The position numbers and the translations under genes were made by a program. Of a stretch of 64,000 bases of DNA, positions 16,091 to 24,995 are shown piece by piece (the stretch's first letter is position 1; each line of letters starts with the position of its first letter). This stretch comes from DATFDN01 sp963756545 (GTDB taxonomy: Bacteria; Pseudomonadota; Alphaproteobacteria; Acetobacterales; Acetobacteraceae). The DNA lies in NCBI GenBank assembly GCA_963756545.1, contig CAVWNY010000002.1, positions 62,001 through 126,000 of the forward strand, read 5' to 3'. The notes under the pieces were generated by a model. That model searched no databases. It saw only the letters and a program-made list of their open reading frames with translations, and had not been told where the DNA came from.

Positions 16091-17017
16091 TCACGCCCGT
16101 CCCGGCGCCGGGAGCAGGCCCTGCGGGCGGAAGGCGAGAACCGCCGCCATCACGAGATAGATCAGCATCGACGCCAGCGCCGGACCCGCCTGGCGTGCGG
16201 CTGCCGGACTGAGCGCGTGACCCAGCGCCGCTGACAGGCCCATGCGTCCGAGCGTGTCGGTCATCCCCACCAGCAGCGCCCCGGCGAAGGCGCCACGCAT
16301 GGAGCCCGTGCCGCCCACCACGATCACCACGAAGGCGAGGATCAACACGTTGCCGCCCATGCCGGGCTCGACTGAGACGATGGGCGCGGCGAGCGCGCCG
16401 GCGAAGCCCGCGAGCATCGCGCCGACGGCCAGCACCAGGGAGAACAGCCGCCGCGTATCGACGCCGAGCGCGGCCAGCATCACCGGATTCGCCGCCCCGG
16501 CGCGCAATCGCATTCCGGTGCGCGTGCGATCGATCACCAGCCACAGCGCCGCCGCGACCGCGAGTCCGGCGCCCAGCAGGAAGAGCCGATACGCCGGATA
16601 GAGCATGCCGCCCGGCAGCCACACCGTTCCGTCGAGCCATGCGGGCAGCGCGAGCGACAGCGGCGCCGGCCCCCAGATCATCCGCGCGCCTTCCTCCATG
16701 AGCAGGATCAGGCCGTAGGTGGCGAGCACCTGATCCAGATGCCCGCGACCCAGCAGCGCGCGCAACACCAAGCGTTCGAGCAGCGCGCCGGCGGCGAGCG
16801 CGCCCACGGCGGCGAGCAGCAGCGCCAGCAGGAAGCTGCCCGTGAGCGCAGCCGCCGTGACCGCGAGATAGGCGCCCAGCATGTACTGCACGCCATGCGC
16901 CAGGTTCACCAAGTCCATCACGCCGAACACCAGGGTCAGGCCGGCGGCGATCAGGAACAGCAGCACACCGAGTTGCAGCCCGTTCAGCGCCTGCACGAGC
17001 ACGAGCGATGTCGGCAT
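16091..17017 (-). CDS. Branched-chain-amino-acid-type ABC transporter permease, LivH-like
   Basis: About 308 residues from ATG 17017. The LivH hallmarks are present: LVLVQALNGLQLGVLLFLIA, LTLVFGVMDLVNLAHGVQYM and LGAYLAVTAAALTG at the N-terminus, and GNVLILAFVVIVVGGTGSMR toward the C-terminus, with about eight membrane helices. A GTG at 17041 in the same frame would overlap the substrate-binding protein gene by 16 bp; ATG 17017 lies 8 bp after that gene's stop and gives the normal family N-terminus, so it is preferred, although neither has a clear ribosome-binding site. Confidence 0.9.
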   Translation of the reverse strand: MPTSLVLVQALNGLQLGVLLFLIAAGLTLVFGVMDLVNLAHGVQYMLGAYLAVTAAALTGSFLLALLLAAVGALAAGALLERLVLRALLGRGHLDQVLATYGLILLMEEGARMIWGPAPLSLALPAWLDGTVWLPGGMLYPAYRLFLLGAGLAVAAALWLVIDRTRTGMRLRAGAANPVMLAALGVDTRRLFSLVLAVGAMLAGFAGALAAPIVSVEPGMGGNVLILAFVVIVVGGTGSMRGAFAGALLVGMTDTLGRMGLSAALGHALSPAAARQAGPALASMLIYLVMAAVLAFRPQGLLPAPGRA

Positions 17018-17025
17018 GACGGCGT

Positions 17026-18198
17026 TCAGTGCAGCGGACACTCCCGCGCGAAGTTGTCGGCCTGGTTGGAGAAGATCTTCTTCACGATCTCGGTCTCATA
17101 AAGCCCGTCGGGGCGCTTCGCCGCCTTGACGAGATAGAAGTCCTGGATCGGGTAGCCGTTCGTGTTGAAGCGGAATTCGCCGCGCGGCGAGGCGAAGTCG
17201 GCCTGCCGCATGGCCGCGCGGAGCTTGTCCTTGTCGGCGGTTGCCCCGTCTGTGTGGCGCAGCGCCGCGTCGATCGCCTGTGCCGCATCGTAAGCCTGCA
17301 TCGCGTAGGAGCCGGGGACGTAGTGGTAGGCCGCGAGGAAGTCGGCGACGAATTTGTGGTTCGCTGGGTTGTCCATGTTGGGCGCCCAGGTCATGCCGCC
17401 GAACAGGCCGACCGCGGCGTCTTTCTCGGCGGGCAGGGTCAATTCATCGACGGTGAAGGCGGAGAGGAACGGGATCTGCTCGGCCAGACCCGACTGGCGG
17501 AATTGCTTGACGAGGGCGACGCCGAGGCCGCCCGGCATGAAGGCGAAGATCACGTCGGGCTTGGCCGCGTCGATGCGCGACAGGTCGGCCTGGAAATCGA
17601 CCTGGTTCAGCGGCACGAAGTCCTCCTCGACCACCTCGCCCTTGAAGCGGCTCTTGAAGCCGGCGACGGCGTCCTTGCCCGCCTGGTAGTTGGGCGCCAT
17701 CAGGAAGGCGCGCTTGTAGCCCTGCTGTTGGGCATACTCGCCCAGCACGGCATGGACCTGATTGTTCTCATAGCTGGTGACGAAGAAGTCCGGGCTGCAT
17801 CCCTTGCCGGCAAACGCCGAGGAGCCGGCGTTCGGGCTGATCAGCATGACGCCGGCCTGAGTTACCGGGCGGAAAATCGCCCCGAGCACGTTGGAGAAGA
17901 TCGGCCCGACGACGAAATCGACCTTGTCGGATTCGACCAGCTTCCTCGCCTTGTCAGCGGCGAGCTGCGGCTTCAATTCGTCGTCCACGACAACCACCTC
18001 GGTTGCGCGCCCCCCCAGCTTGCCGCCGCGCTCGGCGAGGCCGAGATTGAACCCATCGCGGACCTGCTGGCCCAGCACCGCGCCGGGGCCTGAGAGGGTG
18101 ACGAGGACGCCCACCTTGAGCTTTCCCGTGTCCTCCGCGTGCGCCGCCACTATCCCCGCGAGCAGCGCCAGCGCAGCGATGAGTGATGTCCGTCTCAT
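17026..18198 (-). CDS. ABC transporter substrate-binding protein (Leu/Ile/Val-binding family)
   Basis: 390 residues. The N-terminus MRRTSLIAALALLAGIVAAH followed by AEDTG is a Sec signal peptide, and the mature part begins with KLKVGVLVTLSGPGAVLGQQ, the standard start of type I periplasmic binding proteins of the Liv family. RDGFNLGLAERGGKLGGRAT and DDELKPQLAADKARKLVESD also match. It is the first gene of the minus-strand operon SBP-livH-livM-livG-cupin. The open frame extends upstream to 18462 but lacks a signal peptide there. The ligand is unknown; the divergent enolase-superfamily gene at 18370 suggests a hydroxy acid or aromatic acid. Confidence 0.92.
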   Translation of the reverse strand: MRRTSLIAALALLAGIVAAHAEDTGKLKVGVLVTLSGPGAVLGQQVRDGFNLGLAERGGKLGGRATEVVVVDDELKPQLAADKARKLVESDKVDFVVGPIFSNVLGAIFRPVTQAGVMLISPNAGSSAFAGKGCSPDFFVTSYENNQVHAVLGEYAQQQGYKRAFLMAPNYQAGKDAVAGFKSRFKGEVVEEDFVPLNQVDFQADLSRIDAAKPDVIFAFMPGGLGVALVKQFRQSGLAEQIPFLSAFTVDELTLPAEKDAAVGLFGGMTWAPNMDNPANHKFVADFLAAYHYVPGSYAMQAYDAAQAIDAALRHTDGATADKDKLRAAMRQADFASPRGEFRFNTNGYPIQDFYLVKAAKRPDGLYETEIVKKIFSNQADNFARECPLH

Positions 18199-18369
18199 GG
18201 TTCGTTTTCTCCCGGTCCTTGGAGCCGATAGTAGCCTTCCGTGTCCTCCCTGTCGCCGGCACTCCTCACCCCCGGCCAGAGGAATACCAGCGCCCGGGCC
18301 GGGATCCGGAGGCTCGTGTTCTTGGTTCGATCTCACACGTGACACCGCCTGACGCAAGGAACGCAACGA
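18199..18369. promoter_or_regulatory. Divergent promoter region between the Liv substrate-binding gene and the enolase-superfamily gene
   Basis: 171 bp separates the two start codons that face away from each other, so both promoters must lie here. No confident sigma-70 boxes or operator palindrome were recognised by eye. The CAAGGAACGCAACGA before 18370 includes an AAGGA ribosome-binding site for the enolase-family gene. Confidence 0.45.
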
Positions 18370-19542
18370 ATGAAGATCGCGCGCATCGAAACCTTCCTGC
18401 TGCATCCCGCCAGCGGCAAGAACCTGCTGTTCTGCCGCGTCGAGACCGCGGACGGGCTGCATGGCTGGGGCGAGGCCTACGTCACCCGCGGCAAGGAGCG
18501 AGTGATCGAATCATGCATCCACTGCATGGCGGAGTACGTGATCGGCCGCAGCGCCTATTCGATCCGCCACACCGGCCAGGTCCTGTTTGAGGATTTCGCC
18601 ATCCGTCGCGTGTCGATGGAGCTGCTTTCCGCCTGGAGTGCGATCGAGATCGCGCTCTGGGACATTCTCGGCAAGCGGACCAACCAGCCGGTCTATAACC
18701 TGCTCGGCGGCAAATCGCGCGAACGGGTGCGTGTGTACGCCAATGGCTGGTCGCATGGTAAGACGATCGAGGAGAATATCGAGCGCGCGCTCAAGCTCAA
18801 GGCGATGGGCTTCACGGCGGCGAAGTTCGACCCCTTCCCTGGCCCGTGGCGTAGCCATGTGGATCCGAAGGACGAGGATTTCGCTATCGACTTTGTGCGC
18901 CGCATGCGCGATGCGATGGGTGCGGAGTTCGAGCTGCTGATCGAGGCGCATCGCCGCTTCGCGCCCTCGCACGCGATCCGCATCGGCCAGAGGCTGGTCG
19001 AGTTCGGCATTACCTGGTACGAGGAGCCATGCCTCGCCGACAATATCGAGTTGGTGGCCGAGGTGCGCCGCGCCGTGCCGATCCCGATCGTCACCGGCGA
19101 GGCGCTATATTCCAAGGAACAGTTCTTCCACGCGTTGGAGCGTCGCGCCGCCGACATTCTCAATCCTGACATTTGCGCCTGCGGCGGGATCACGGCGCTG
19201 ATGGACATTTCCGCCATGGCGCAGCCGCAGGCCGTGGTGATGGCACCACATAATTACAATAGCGTGCTGATGGGACTCGCCGCGACGGTGCATGTGTGCG
19301 CCGTCATCCCGAACTTTCGCATCGCCGAGTATTTCGTCAATTTCGCCGAAATGTGCGGCGAAGTGGCGACGTCGCGGATCAAGGTCGAGGATGGCTGGGC
19401 GGAGCTGCCGACCGCGCCGGGCCTCGGCGTCGAGATCGACGTGGAGCGTTTGCGCAAGCACCCGTACAAAGAATTCGCGCACAAGCCACTGCCCGAGGCA
19501 TGGGAGGAATATCCGCGGAAAGGGTACGTCCCTTCGCTGTGA
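18370..19542 (+). CDS. Enolase-superfamily dehydratase/racemase (mandelate racemase / muconate lactonizing enzyme family)
   Basis: 390 residues with the N-terminal capping domain and a C-terminal TIM barrel. Candidate metal ligands are Glu192 in LLIEAHRRF, Glu218/219 in WYEEP and Glu244 in TGEALYS; AKFDPFPGP around residues 151-159 and His294 in APHNYN occupy barrel positions used for acid-base chemistry. The EAHRRF and KFDPF elements resemble sugar-acid dehydratase subgroups (galactonate/mannonate-like) more than classical mandelate racemase, but the reaction is not established. An AAGGA ribosome-binding site precedes ATG 18370. It is divergent from a Liv-type transporter operon, so the substrate may be what that transporter imports. 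Confidence 0.87.
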   Translation: MKIARIETFLLHPASGKNLLFCRVETADGLHGWGEAYVTRGKERVIESCIHCMAEYVIGRSAYSIRHTGQVLFEDFAIRRVSMELLSAWSAIEIALWDILGKRTNQPVYNLLGGKSRERVRVYANGWSHGKTIEENIERALKLKAMGFTAAKFDPFPGPWRSHVDPKDEDFAIDFVRRMRDAMGAEFELLIEAHRRFAPSHAIRIGQRLVEFGITWYEEPCLADNIELVAEVRRAVPIPIVTGEALYSKEQFFHALERRAADILNPDICACGGITALMDISAMAQPQAVVMAPHNYNSVLMGLAATVHVCAVIPNFRIAEYFVNFAEMCGEVATSRIKVEDGWAELPTAPGLGVEIDVERLRKHPYKEFAHKPLPEAWEEYPRKGYVPSL

Positions 19543-19582
19543 CCCTGCCGCTCCTGGGCCATGCCTCGGCGCGTCGGCGCCG

Positions 19583-21223
19583 CTAGCCGATCGCGCTGGC
19601 CGATTTCGCGATCTCGCGGAGCACGAACTTCTGAATCTTTCCCGTCGAAGTCTTCGGCAACTCGCGGAAGATAAATGTCTTCGGCACCTTGAAGCCCGCC
19701 AGCAGCTCGCGGCAGAAGGCGCGAAGTTCGTCGGCGCCAACGTTGGAGCCGGGCTTCCGCTCGATGAAGGCGCACGGAGTTTCTCCCCATCGCGCGTCCG
19801 GCTGCGCGACGACGGCCGCGCCCATCACCGCCGGGTGCTGATAGAGCGCCTCCTCCACCTCGAGGGAGGAAATGTTCTCGCCCCCGGAAATGATGATGTC
19901 CTTGGAGCGGTCGCGGATCTTCACGTAGCCGTCCGCCTGCGTCACCGCGAGGTCGCCCGTGTGGAACCATCCCCCCGCGAAGGCCGCCTCGGACGCCGCC
20001 TGATTCTTCAGGTAGCCTTTCATGGTGATGTTGCCGCGGAACATGATCTCGCCCATCGTTTCCCCGTCGGACGGCACGGGCGCCAACGTCTCCGGGTCGA
20101 GGTTCGCCATCGCTTCCTGCATCGGCACGCGCACGCCCTGGCGGGAGTTGCGTTCCGCGCGGCGGGGCAAGGGCAGGTCGGACCATTCCGGCTGCTTGGC
20201 ACAGACCCCGGCGGGGCCGTAGGTCTCGGTCAGGCCATAGACGTGGGTGAGGTCGATGCCGGCGCTTTCCGCGCCCTCTATGATGACGGCGGGCGGTGCG
20301 GCGGCGGCGATCTGGCCCGCGATGCGATGCGTCACGCCCGCGCGCAGCTCAGGCGGGGCATCGATGATGGTGGAATAGACGATCGGCGCGCCGCAGAGGT
20401 GCGTCACGCCATGCGCGCGGAACGCATTCCAGATCGCCCGCGCCTCCACCCGGCGCAGGCAGACATTGGTGCCCGCCCGCTCGGCGATCGACCAAGGGAA
20501 GCACCAGCCGTTGCAATGGAACATCGGCAGCGTCCAGAGATAGACGGGATGCTGCGGCATGTTCCAGTTGACGATGTTGCTGAGCGCGTTCAGGTAGGCG
20601 CCCCGGTAGTGATACACCACGCCCTTCGGGTCGCCGGTGGTGCCCGAGGTGTAGTTCAGCGCGATCGCGTCCCACTCGTCGGGCGGGTTCGTCCAGGCGT
20701 AGTCTGGATCGCCGGTTTCCAGGAACGCCTCATACGTCGTCTCGCCCAGCCGCGCGCCGCCCGGCGCGGCGGGATCATCGACGTCGATCACGAGAGGCTT
20801 TTCGTCGAGCGCGGCCAGCGCGCGGCCGACGGCAGAGGAAAATTCCCGGTCGGTAATCAGAACTCGCGCGCCACCGTGGCGGAGCATGAAGGCGATCGTG
20901 TCCGGGTCAAGCCGCGTGTTCAGCGTGTTCAGCACGGCGCCCAGCATTGGAATGCCGAAATGCGCCTCCACCATCGCGGGAATGTTGGGCAGCAACACCG
21001 CAACGGTATCGCCGCGCCCGATCCCCCGCCGTGCGAGCGCGGAAGCGAGGCGGCGGCAGCGGGCGTAGGTCTCTGCCCAGGTGAAGCGGGCCTCGCCATG
21101 GATCACCGAGACCCGCGCGGGATAGAGCGCGGCGGCACGCTCCAGGAACGTGACCGGGTTCAGTGGGGTGAAGTTGGCCGCGTTCTTGTCCAGGCCTGAC
21201 AGATAGGCCGGGTTGCCGGGCAT
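19583..21223 (-). CDS. AMP-forming acyl-CoA synthetase
   Basis: 546 residues of the acyl-adenylate-forming superfamily. The phosphate-binding motif is YTSGTTGDPKGVVYHYRGA, the middle motif YGLTETYGPAGVC, the A8 hinge GGWFHTGDLAVTQADGYVKI and the C-terminal lysine motif LPKTSTGKIQKFVLREIA. Spacing and wording fit medium/long-chain fatty acyl-CoA synthetases of the AlkK type. ATG 21223 is chosen because it yields the normal N-terminus MPGNPAYLSGLDKNAANFTP, and the extension to 21340 does not. It is the last gene of a same-strand run with a coiled-coil gene and a complete Liv transporter, suggesting activation of the imported acid to its CoA thioester. Confidence 0.92.
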   Translation of the reverse strand: MPGNPAYLSGLDKNAANFTPLNPVTFLERAAALYPARVSVIHGEARFTWAETYARCRRLASALARRGIGRGDTVAVLLPNIPAMVEAHFGIPMLGAVLNTLNTRLDPDTIAFMLRHGGARVLITDREFSSAVGRALAALDEKPLVIDVDDPAAPGGARLGETTYEAFLETGDPDYAWTNPPDEWDAIALNYTSGTTGDPKGVVYHYRGAYLNALSNIVNWNMPQHPVYLWTLPMFHCNGWCFPWSIAERAGTNVCLRRVEARAIWNAFRAHGVTHLCGAPIVYSTIIDAPPELRAGVTHRIAGQIAAAAPPAVIIEGAESAGIDLTHVYGLTETYGPAGVCAKQPEWSDLPLPRRAERNSRQGVRVPMQEAMANLDPETLAPVPSDGETMGEIMFRGNITMKGYLKNQAASEAAFAGGWFHTGDLAVTQADGYVKIRDRSKDIIISGGENISSLEVEEALYQHPAVMGAAVVAQPDARWGETPCAFIERKPGSNVGADELRAFCRELLAGFKVPKTFIFRELPKTSTGKIQKFVLREIAKSASAIG

Positions 21224-21287
21224 GGGCGCCTCCCTGATCCTTGGTCCGAACGTAGAGAAGTCGCGGACCTTGCGGAATAGGGCCGTA

Positions 21288-21653
21288 TCAGGCGGCGGGC
21301 GGCAGATCCAGATGGTGCTCGATCCGCCTGACCCGGGCATCCAGTTCGCTGATCAGGATGCCGTGCCCGAGAACCGAGGCGTGATAGGACGTGACCGCCT
21401 CGCGCAGGGAGTGGACGTCGCTTGTCAAGCCGTCGAATTGGCGGTCGTGGTCATGAAGCTTCAGCGTATGCTCATTCAGGACGCGGGTGTGCTCGTTCAG
21501 GATGTGGGAGTGCTCGTTCAGAACGCGGGTATGCTCGTTCAGGACTCGGGTATGCTCGTTCAGGATCCCTCGGATTTCGCGCTGTCCCTCCAGCACGTCC
21601 CCGAGCATTGCCACGATATGGCCAAGGTCCGTGCCGTTTCCGCTGCCTGACAT
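21288..21653 (-). CDS. Small coiled-coil protein with five tandem heptads
   Basis: 121 residues, no recognised family. Residues 31-65 are five consecutive seven-residue units of the form LNEHTRV (one is LNEHSHI, the last LNEHTLK), then a looser heptad pattern (LTSDVHSLREAV, ISELDARVRRIEHHLDL). This predicts a long parallel coiled coil with no signal peptide and no membrane segment. The heptads are encoded by a 21-bp DNA repeat, so copy number may vary between strains. It sits between livF and the acyl-CoA synthetase on the same strand; the 67-bp and 64-bp gaps would allow co-transcription. Function is unknown; the uniform codon and reading frame argue that it is a real gene. Confidence 0.65.
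   Translation of the reverse strand: MSGSGNGTDLGHIVAMLGDVLEGQREIRGILNEHTRVLNEHTRVLNEHSHILNEHTRVLNEHTLKLHDHDRQFDGLTSDVHSLREAVTSYHASVLGHGILISELDARVRRIEHHLDLPPAA
21459..21563 (-). repeat. Five tandem 21-bp repeats inside the coiled-coil gene
   Basis: On the plus strand the units read like TGCTCGTTCAGGACGCGGGT with one more base to the next unit; each encodes one heptad on the minus strand. The units are slightly diverged (for example ATGTGGGAG in place of ACGCGGGTG), so the array is not fresh. Its length is an exact multiple of three, so gain or loss of a unit would preserve the frame. Confidence 0.9.
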
Positions 21654-21720
21654 TCCTGTTACACCTCAAATCGCGGCCGGCACTATCGTTGGCACTGCTG
21701 AACGCTTCGTCAATCACTCC

Positions 21721-22431
21721 CTACGCCAGCCCGAAATAGGCCCGGTTGAGCGCGTCGTCGGCGTGCAGCGCCTCGACCGTGCCCTCGAAGCGGATGCGCC
21801 CGCCCTCCAGGGTGAACACACGGTCGGCGAGATCGAGGAAGGCGACGTTCTGCTCGGCGATCAGCATCGCCAGCCCCTCGGCCCGGAAGCGGCCGAGCAC
21901 CTCGATCACCTGCTGGACGAACAGCGGCGAGAGCCCGGCGGAGGGTTCGTCCATCACCAGCACGCGCGGGCCGGAGGCCAACGCCTTGGCGATGCCCAGC
22001 ATCTTGCGCTGCCCGCCCGAGAGGCTGCCCGCCAGCGCGCGCTTGCGCGCCGCGAGGTCGGGGAAGACGCCATACAGCTCCGTGAGCCGGCGGGCCAGCG
22101 ACGCGCGCTCGGCAAACTGGCCACCGATGCGGAGGTTTTCGTCGATCGAGAGGCCCGGAAATACGCCCAGCTCCGACATGTAGGCCATGCCGCGCCGGAC
22201 GCGACGATCGGTGCGCAGCGCGGTGATGTCGGTCGCGGCGAGACGCACCTGGCCGCGCCAGGCCGGGACCAGGCCGACGATCACCTTCAGCAGCGTCGTC
22301 TTGCCCGCGCCGTTGGCGCCCAGCAGCACGACGCTTTCGCGCGGGCGCACGTCGATCCCGGCGCCCCACAGGACCTGCACCTGTCCATACCCGGCCTCGA
22401 TGGCGCGGGCGGCGAGCAGCGGCTCAGCCAC
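21721..22431 (-). CDS. Branched-chain-amino-acid-type ABC transporter ATP-binding protein, LivF-like
   Basis: 236 residues, the LivF length. Walker A GANGAGKTTLLKVIVGL, signature GSLSGGQRKMLGIAKALASG, Walker B VLVMDEPSAGLSPLFVQQVI and switch region LIAEQNVAFLDLADRVFTLE are all present; the EQN rather than EHD switch is typical of LivF. It overlaps the livG gene by 8 bp, so the two are translationally coupled. Confidence 0.93.
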   Translation of the reverse strand: MAEPLLAARAIEAGYGQVQVLWGAGIDVRPRESVVLLGANGAGKTTLLKVIVGLVPAWRGQVRLAATDITALRTDRRVRRGMAYMSELGVFPGLSIDENLRIGGQFAERASLARRLTELYGVFPDLAARKRALAGSLSGGQRKMLGIAKALASGPRVLVMDEPSAGLSPLFVQQVIEVLGRFRAEGLAMLIAEQNVAFLDLADRVFTLEGGRIRFEGTVEALHADDALNRAYFGLA

Positions 22432-23146
22432 TATGTCCGCCGCCCAGAAACACGCGGATCACCTCGGGGTCTTTGGTCGCGGCGGCGAGGGTGCCGCCGA
22501 AGAACTCCTTGCCCGCCGCCATCACCACCACCCGGTCGGTCACCCGGTCGATGAAGCCCATCAGGTGCTCCACCACCAGCAGCGCCATGCCCCGACCGGC
22601 CAGAATGCGCAACTGATCGGCCATGCGGCCCAGTTCGGCGGGGTTCAGGCCCGCCGCCAATTCGTCGACCAGCAACAGCCGGGGGGAGGTGGCAAGCGCG
22701 CGCGCGAGATCGAGTGTCTTCTGCTGCGCGCTGTTCAGTTCCCCCGCCGGCTTTTCGGCGAAGCCGTCGAGGTCGAGCGAGGCGAGCAGGTCGTCGAGGT
22801 CGGGCGGCTCGCCCGCGTTGCCGTAAGTCGCCGCGATCTCCACGTTCTCGCGCACGGTCAGCGAGAGGAAGGGCTTGGGCGACTGGAAGGTGCGGTTGAT
22901 GCCCTGTCGCGCGAGGCGATGAGCAGCGGTGCCGCCGATCGAGCGGCCCCGATAGAGCACGCGCCCGCCATCGGGCGCATAGAGGCCGGAGATGACGTTG
23001 ATGCAGGTCGTCTTGCCCGACCCGTTCGGCCCCACCAGGCCGAGGACCTCCCCCGCGCGCAGATGAAAGCTCACCTGATCCAGCGCGCGGAAGCCGCCGA
23101 ACCGCTTGACGACGTTCTCGACGGAGAGCAGCGGGTCAGGGGACAC
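22424..23146 (-). CDS. Branched-chain-amino-acid-type ABC transporter ATP-binding protein, LivG-like
   Basis: 240 residues. Walker A GPNGSGKTTCINVISGLYAP, Q-loop region NRTFQSPKPFLSLTVRENVE, an atypical signature LNSAQQKTLDLARALATSPR (SAQQ where most ABC proteins have SGGQ/SGQQ), Walker B LLLVDELAAGLNPAELGRMA with Asp-Glu-Leu in place of the usual Asp-Glu-Pro, and switch VVEHLMGFIDRVTDR. It is followed by livF with an 8-bp overlap and preceded by livM with an 11-bp overlap. The altered signature is worth noting but is seen in some LivG relatives. Confidence 0.92.
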   Translation of the reverse strand: MSPDPLLSVENVVKRFGGFRALDQVSFHLRAGEVLGLVGPNGSGKTTCINVISGLYAPDGGRVLYRGRSIGGTAAHRLARQGINRTFQSPKPFLSLTVRENVEIAATYGNAGEPPDLDDLLASLDLDGFAEKPAGELNSAQQKTLDLARALATSPRLLLVDELAAGLNPAELGRMADQLRILAGRGMALLVVEHLMGFIDRVTDRVVVMAAGKEFFGGTLAAATKDPEVIRVFLGGGHSG

Positions 23147-24101
23147 GCACGCCCCGGCTGGTCAGCAGCGACACCAGGCCGTTCGGCAGGAACAGCACCA
23201 GGATCATGATCAGCGCGCCGTAGATGAGCTGGAAATACTGCGGCACCGTGATGCCGATCCAGTTGTACACGCCATAAAGGATCAGCACGCCCAGCAGCGG
23301 GCCGATCAGCGTAGTGATGCCGCCGAACAGCGCGAAGACCACCGCGAAGATCGAGATGCCGAGGTCGAAGGCGCTGTCAGGGTAAAAGACCGAAATGTGC
23401 CAGGCGAAGCACCCGCCCGCCAGGCCGGCGATGAGCGCCGAGAGCAGCGAGGCGATGATGCGCCCGCGCACGACGGCGACGCCCGCCATCTCGGCGCTGA
23501 CCGGATCCTCGCGGATGGCCTGCAAGGACAGGCCGAAGCGCGAGTTGCGGAGGAACACCACGAGCAGCAGCGCCAGTGCCATCACGAACAGGCCGACGTA
23601 GTAGGAGAAGGCGGGAGCGAACACGCCGCTGAGCGAGACGCCGTACGGTCCCTTGGTGATGTCCTGCAAGGTCGGGTTCGCGATGATCTCATAGATGGCT
23701 TGCGCCGCCGCCAGGCTGGCGATGGCGAAGTAGGCGCCGGTCAAGCGCAGCAGGGGGAGCAGGATGACGCCCAGGATCAGCGCGGCGGCGGCGGCGCACA
23801 GCATCGCGGGCAGCGGGCCGGCATGCAGGTGCATCACGGCGAGCGCGAAGCCGTAGGCGCCGGCACCGTAGAAACCGACATAACCGAACGGCAGATATCC
23901 AGTGAAGCCGTAGATGACGTTCAGTCCTTGCGCGAGAGTGATGAACACCATGAAGTTGAACAACAGCAGCTCGTTCGAATAGACGCCGCGCGCGAACCCC
24001 ATCACTGCTATGGCGACGAGGGCGACCGCGGTATCGCCGAGGACGTGCCCGCCGATGTTGCGCCGCCCGCGGGCGAGCCGATTCCCGCCGGCTTCAGGCA
24101 C
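23136..24101 (-). CDS. Branched-chain-amino-acid-type ABC transporter permease, LivM-like
   Basis: 321 residues with about nine to ten membrane helices. Typical LivM elements: NFMVFITLAQGLNVIYGFTG, YLPFGYVGFYGAGAYGFALA, LQAIREDPVSAEMAGV and SIFAVVFALFGGITTLIGPL. The start is GTG at 24101 and overlaps the livH stop by 8 bp; no ATG fits better. The N-terminal 20 residues are basic (NRLARGRRN) before the first helix, as expected for an inner-membrane permease. Confidence 0.92.
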   Translation of the reverse strand: MPEAGGNRLARGRRNIGGHVLGDTAVALVAIAVMGFARGVYSNELLLFNFMVFITLAQGLNVIYGFTGYLPFGYVGFYGAGAYGFALAVMHLHAGPLPAMLCAAAAALILGVILLPLLRLTGAYFAIASLAAAQAIYEIIANPTLQDITKGPYGVSLSGVFAPAFSYYVGLFVMALALLLVVFLRNSRFGLSLQAIREDPVSAEMAGVAVVRGRIIASLLSALIAGLAGGCFAWHISVFYPDSAFDLGISIFAVVFALFGGITTLIGPLLGVLILYGVYNWIGITVPQYFQLIYGALIMILVLFLPNGLVSLLTSRGVRVP

Positions 24102-24969
24102 GCCGCACCTGCCGGCCGAGCAGGCCCTCCGGGCGGACCAGCAGGACCGCGATCAGCAGAAGGTTGGGCAGCAGGTTGGCCCAGGAGCTGAGATAGGTCT
24201 GCATCAGCATCAGCGAGATGCCGTAGATCAGGCCGCCCAGCACGGTGCCGAGCGGGTTGCCGAGCGTGCCCACGACGATCACCGCGAAGGCGGCGATGTT
24301 GATTCCGACGCCGAGGCTCGGCGTCACGCTGCCGAGCATGAATGGCTCGAACACCCCCGCGATGCCGGCGAGCGCGATGCCGATGCCGAAGGCGATCGCC
24401 GAGACGAAGTGGATGTCGATCCCGGTCGCCAGCGCCTCGTCGCGGGAGACCATCACCGCGCGCGTCAGCGTGCCGAGCCGGGTGCGGTAGAGATAGACAT
24501 AGACCGCGATGACGCAGACCGCACTGACGGCGGCGCTGTAGGCCCAGGCGCGCGGCATCCGCGCGGTGAAGATCTCCACCGGGCCGACGCCGAAGATGCG
24601 CGCGGGGATCGAGCGTTCCGTGTTGCCGAACAAGATCGAGGCGATCGCCTCGATCATCTGCGACATGCCGAAGAACAGGATCAGCGAGAGCATCTCGGTG
24701 TCGCGCGCCCGCATCAGCCGCGGCACTATCAGGTAGTAGATCGGGATGCCGGCGAGGATCAGCGCCACCAGCATGAGCGCGGCCGAGGCGAGCGGGTGCA
24801 GTTTCAGCAGCACGAACAACCAGAACGCCCCGTACGCCCCGAGCATAAGAAAGTCACCATGCGCGAGATTGACGATCTTCATCACGCCGAACACGAGATT
24901 GAGTCCGAGCCCGACCAGGGTGAAATAGAGCCCGAAGAACACACCCTCGATGATGGCGGAGACGAGCAT
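24094..24969 (-). CDS. Branched-chain-amino-acid-type ABC transporter permease, LivH-like
   Basis: 291 residues, normal LivH length. It contains FGLYFTLVGLGLNLVFGVMK, IVNLAHGDFLMLGAYGAFWL and the conserved cytoplasmic loop before AIAFGIGIALAGIAGVFEPF, plus GINIAAFAVIVVGTLGNPLG near the C-terminus. Eight membrane helices are likely. Between it and the substrate-binding gene lies a 140-bp gap that contains a palindromic repeat; such elements often tune the ratio of binding protein to membrane components, which is an inference here. Confidence 0.93.
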   Translation of the reverse strand: MLVSAIIEGVFFGLYFTLVGLGLNLVFGVMKIVNLAHGDFLMLGAYGAFWLFVLLKLHPLASAALMLVALILAGIPIYYLIVPRLMRARDTEMLSLILFFGMSQMIEAIASILFGNTERSIPARIFGVGPVEIFTARMPRAWAYSAAVSAVCVIAVYVYLYRTRLGTLTRAVMVSRDEALATGIDIHFVSAIAFGIGIALAGIAGVFEPFMLGSVTPSLGVGINIAAFAVIVVGTLGNPLGTVLGGLIYGISLMLMQTYLSSWANLLPNLLLIAVLLVRPEGLLGRQVRRA

Positions 24970-24995
24970 GGGCTACCCTGCTTGCGGCCGGAGCA

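Noticed and set aside
19292..21199. Plus-strand open frame of 635 codons opposite the acyl-CoA synthetase
   Set aside because: Antisense shadow; the acyl-CoA synthetase motifs are on the minus strand.
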